Shown here: positions 56,166-56,388 of the stretch, piece after piece
Layout: every line of letters begins with the position of its first letter
Numbering within the stretch: the first letter of the stretch is position 1
DNA from: Ignavibacteriales bacterium
Lineage (GTDB): Bacteria > Bacteroidota > Ignavibacteria > Ignavibacteriales > Ignavibacteriaceae
Assembly: GCA_016709765.1 (NCBI GenBank)
Contig: JADJMD010000006.1
Location: 1-56,388 of the forward strand
Length of the DNA stretch: 56,388 nt
Direction of reading: 5' to 3'
Program-made: the position numbers and the translations under genes
Notes under the pieces: generated by a model
Told to the model about the DNA's origin: nothing
Database searches by the model: none
Seen by the model: only the letters and a program-made list of their open reading frames with translations

Positions 56166-56388
56166 ATGAAAAAAAATCCTTTGACAAAGAAAGTATTGTA
56201 TGAAGAGAAACCTAATATTCTAAAAAGATACTACTGCACACTTTTAATAATCGATTTGCGAAGGGCGAGGAATTTCTTCCGATAATCAAAATTAGCGAAA
56301 CAAGTTTAGGAAAGCCACTGTTTTTAAGCTGATTAAAAACTTCAGAAACAATGAAGACTCCCAAGGTTCATTTTTACAGAACAATATC
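56166..56388 (+). CDS. Possible partial gene at the right contig edge
   Basis: From the ATG at 56166 the frame reads MKKNPLTKKVLYEEKPNILKRYYC, then after one frame change NNRFAKGEEFLPIIKISETSLGKPLF. The composition is protein-like, but I do not recognise a family and the window ends here. The frame breaks near 56240 and again near 56330. The start has no clear SD site. Confidence 0.3.

Overview
The window looks like chromosomal DNA of a low-GC, Gram-negative member of the Bacteroidota/Chlorobi side of bacteria, most likely Ignavibacteria. The basis is five proteins ending in type IX secretion (T9SS) sorting domains with the QNYPNPFNP signature typical of that group, a type-B succinate dehydrogenase, Omp85 and MCE outer-membrane genes, a GWxTD-domain protein and strong A/T codon bias. 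The phylum call is inference from family knowledge; no rRNA is present.

Layout. 1-10.7 kb holds badly interrupted genes: an RsmB/RsmF-type rRNA methyltransferase, a T9SS-sorted polysaccharide deacetylase, a SulP anion transporter, UvrA, and an MlaE-MlaF-MlaD-like lipid transport operon. 10.8-20.7 kb is a dense minus-strand block: CPBP protease, DUF2007-like protein, CdsA, RimO, GWxTD protein, PfkB-type sugar kinase, Omp85 protein, Fe-S/CDGSH protein, then after a terminator UbiA, RNase HII and YraN. 20.8-28.4 kb carries an aldo/keto reductase, a GNAT acetyltransferase, an M1 aminopeptidase with sorting domain, and an AddB-like nuclease overlapping a CYTH protein. 28.5-38.8 kb is mixed: methyltransferase, outer-membrane barrel, T9SS protein, PQQ-propeller lipoprotein, redoxin, M14 carboxypeptidase, ECF sigma plus likely anti-sigma factor, universal stress protein, zinc-ribbon protein, ribosomal protein S21 and a LOG-family protein. 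38.9-49.7 kb has PBP4, SecG, a tRNA with anticodon CAT, Obg, an unrecognised acidic protein, a Ycf48-like T9SS protein and sdhCAB. 49.9-56.4 kb has a cobalamin riboswitch, a BtuB-like receptor, a DUF6580-like membrane protein, a small T9SS protein, and a divergent pair of an ATP-grasp ligase and a C39-like peptidase.

Sequence quality matters here. Most broken reading frames can be restored by adding or removing one base in an A or T run, and they cluster in the first 10 kb and last 6 kb. This looks like consensus error, not gene decay, so broken genes are annotated at their full inferred extent.

The most interesting signals are: a palindromic intergenic repeat sitting inside the conserved core of the cobalamin riboswitch; the ATP-grasp/C39 peptidase pair; a copy of the redoxin 3' end on the far side of the PQQ-propeller gene; related palindromes on both sides of one T9SS gene; and a UvrA reading that lacks exactly the first Walker A region. 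I see no CRISPR array, prophage, transposase or complete defence system.
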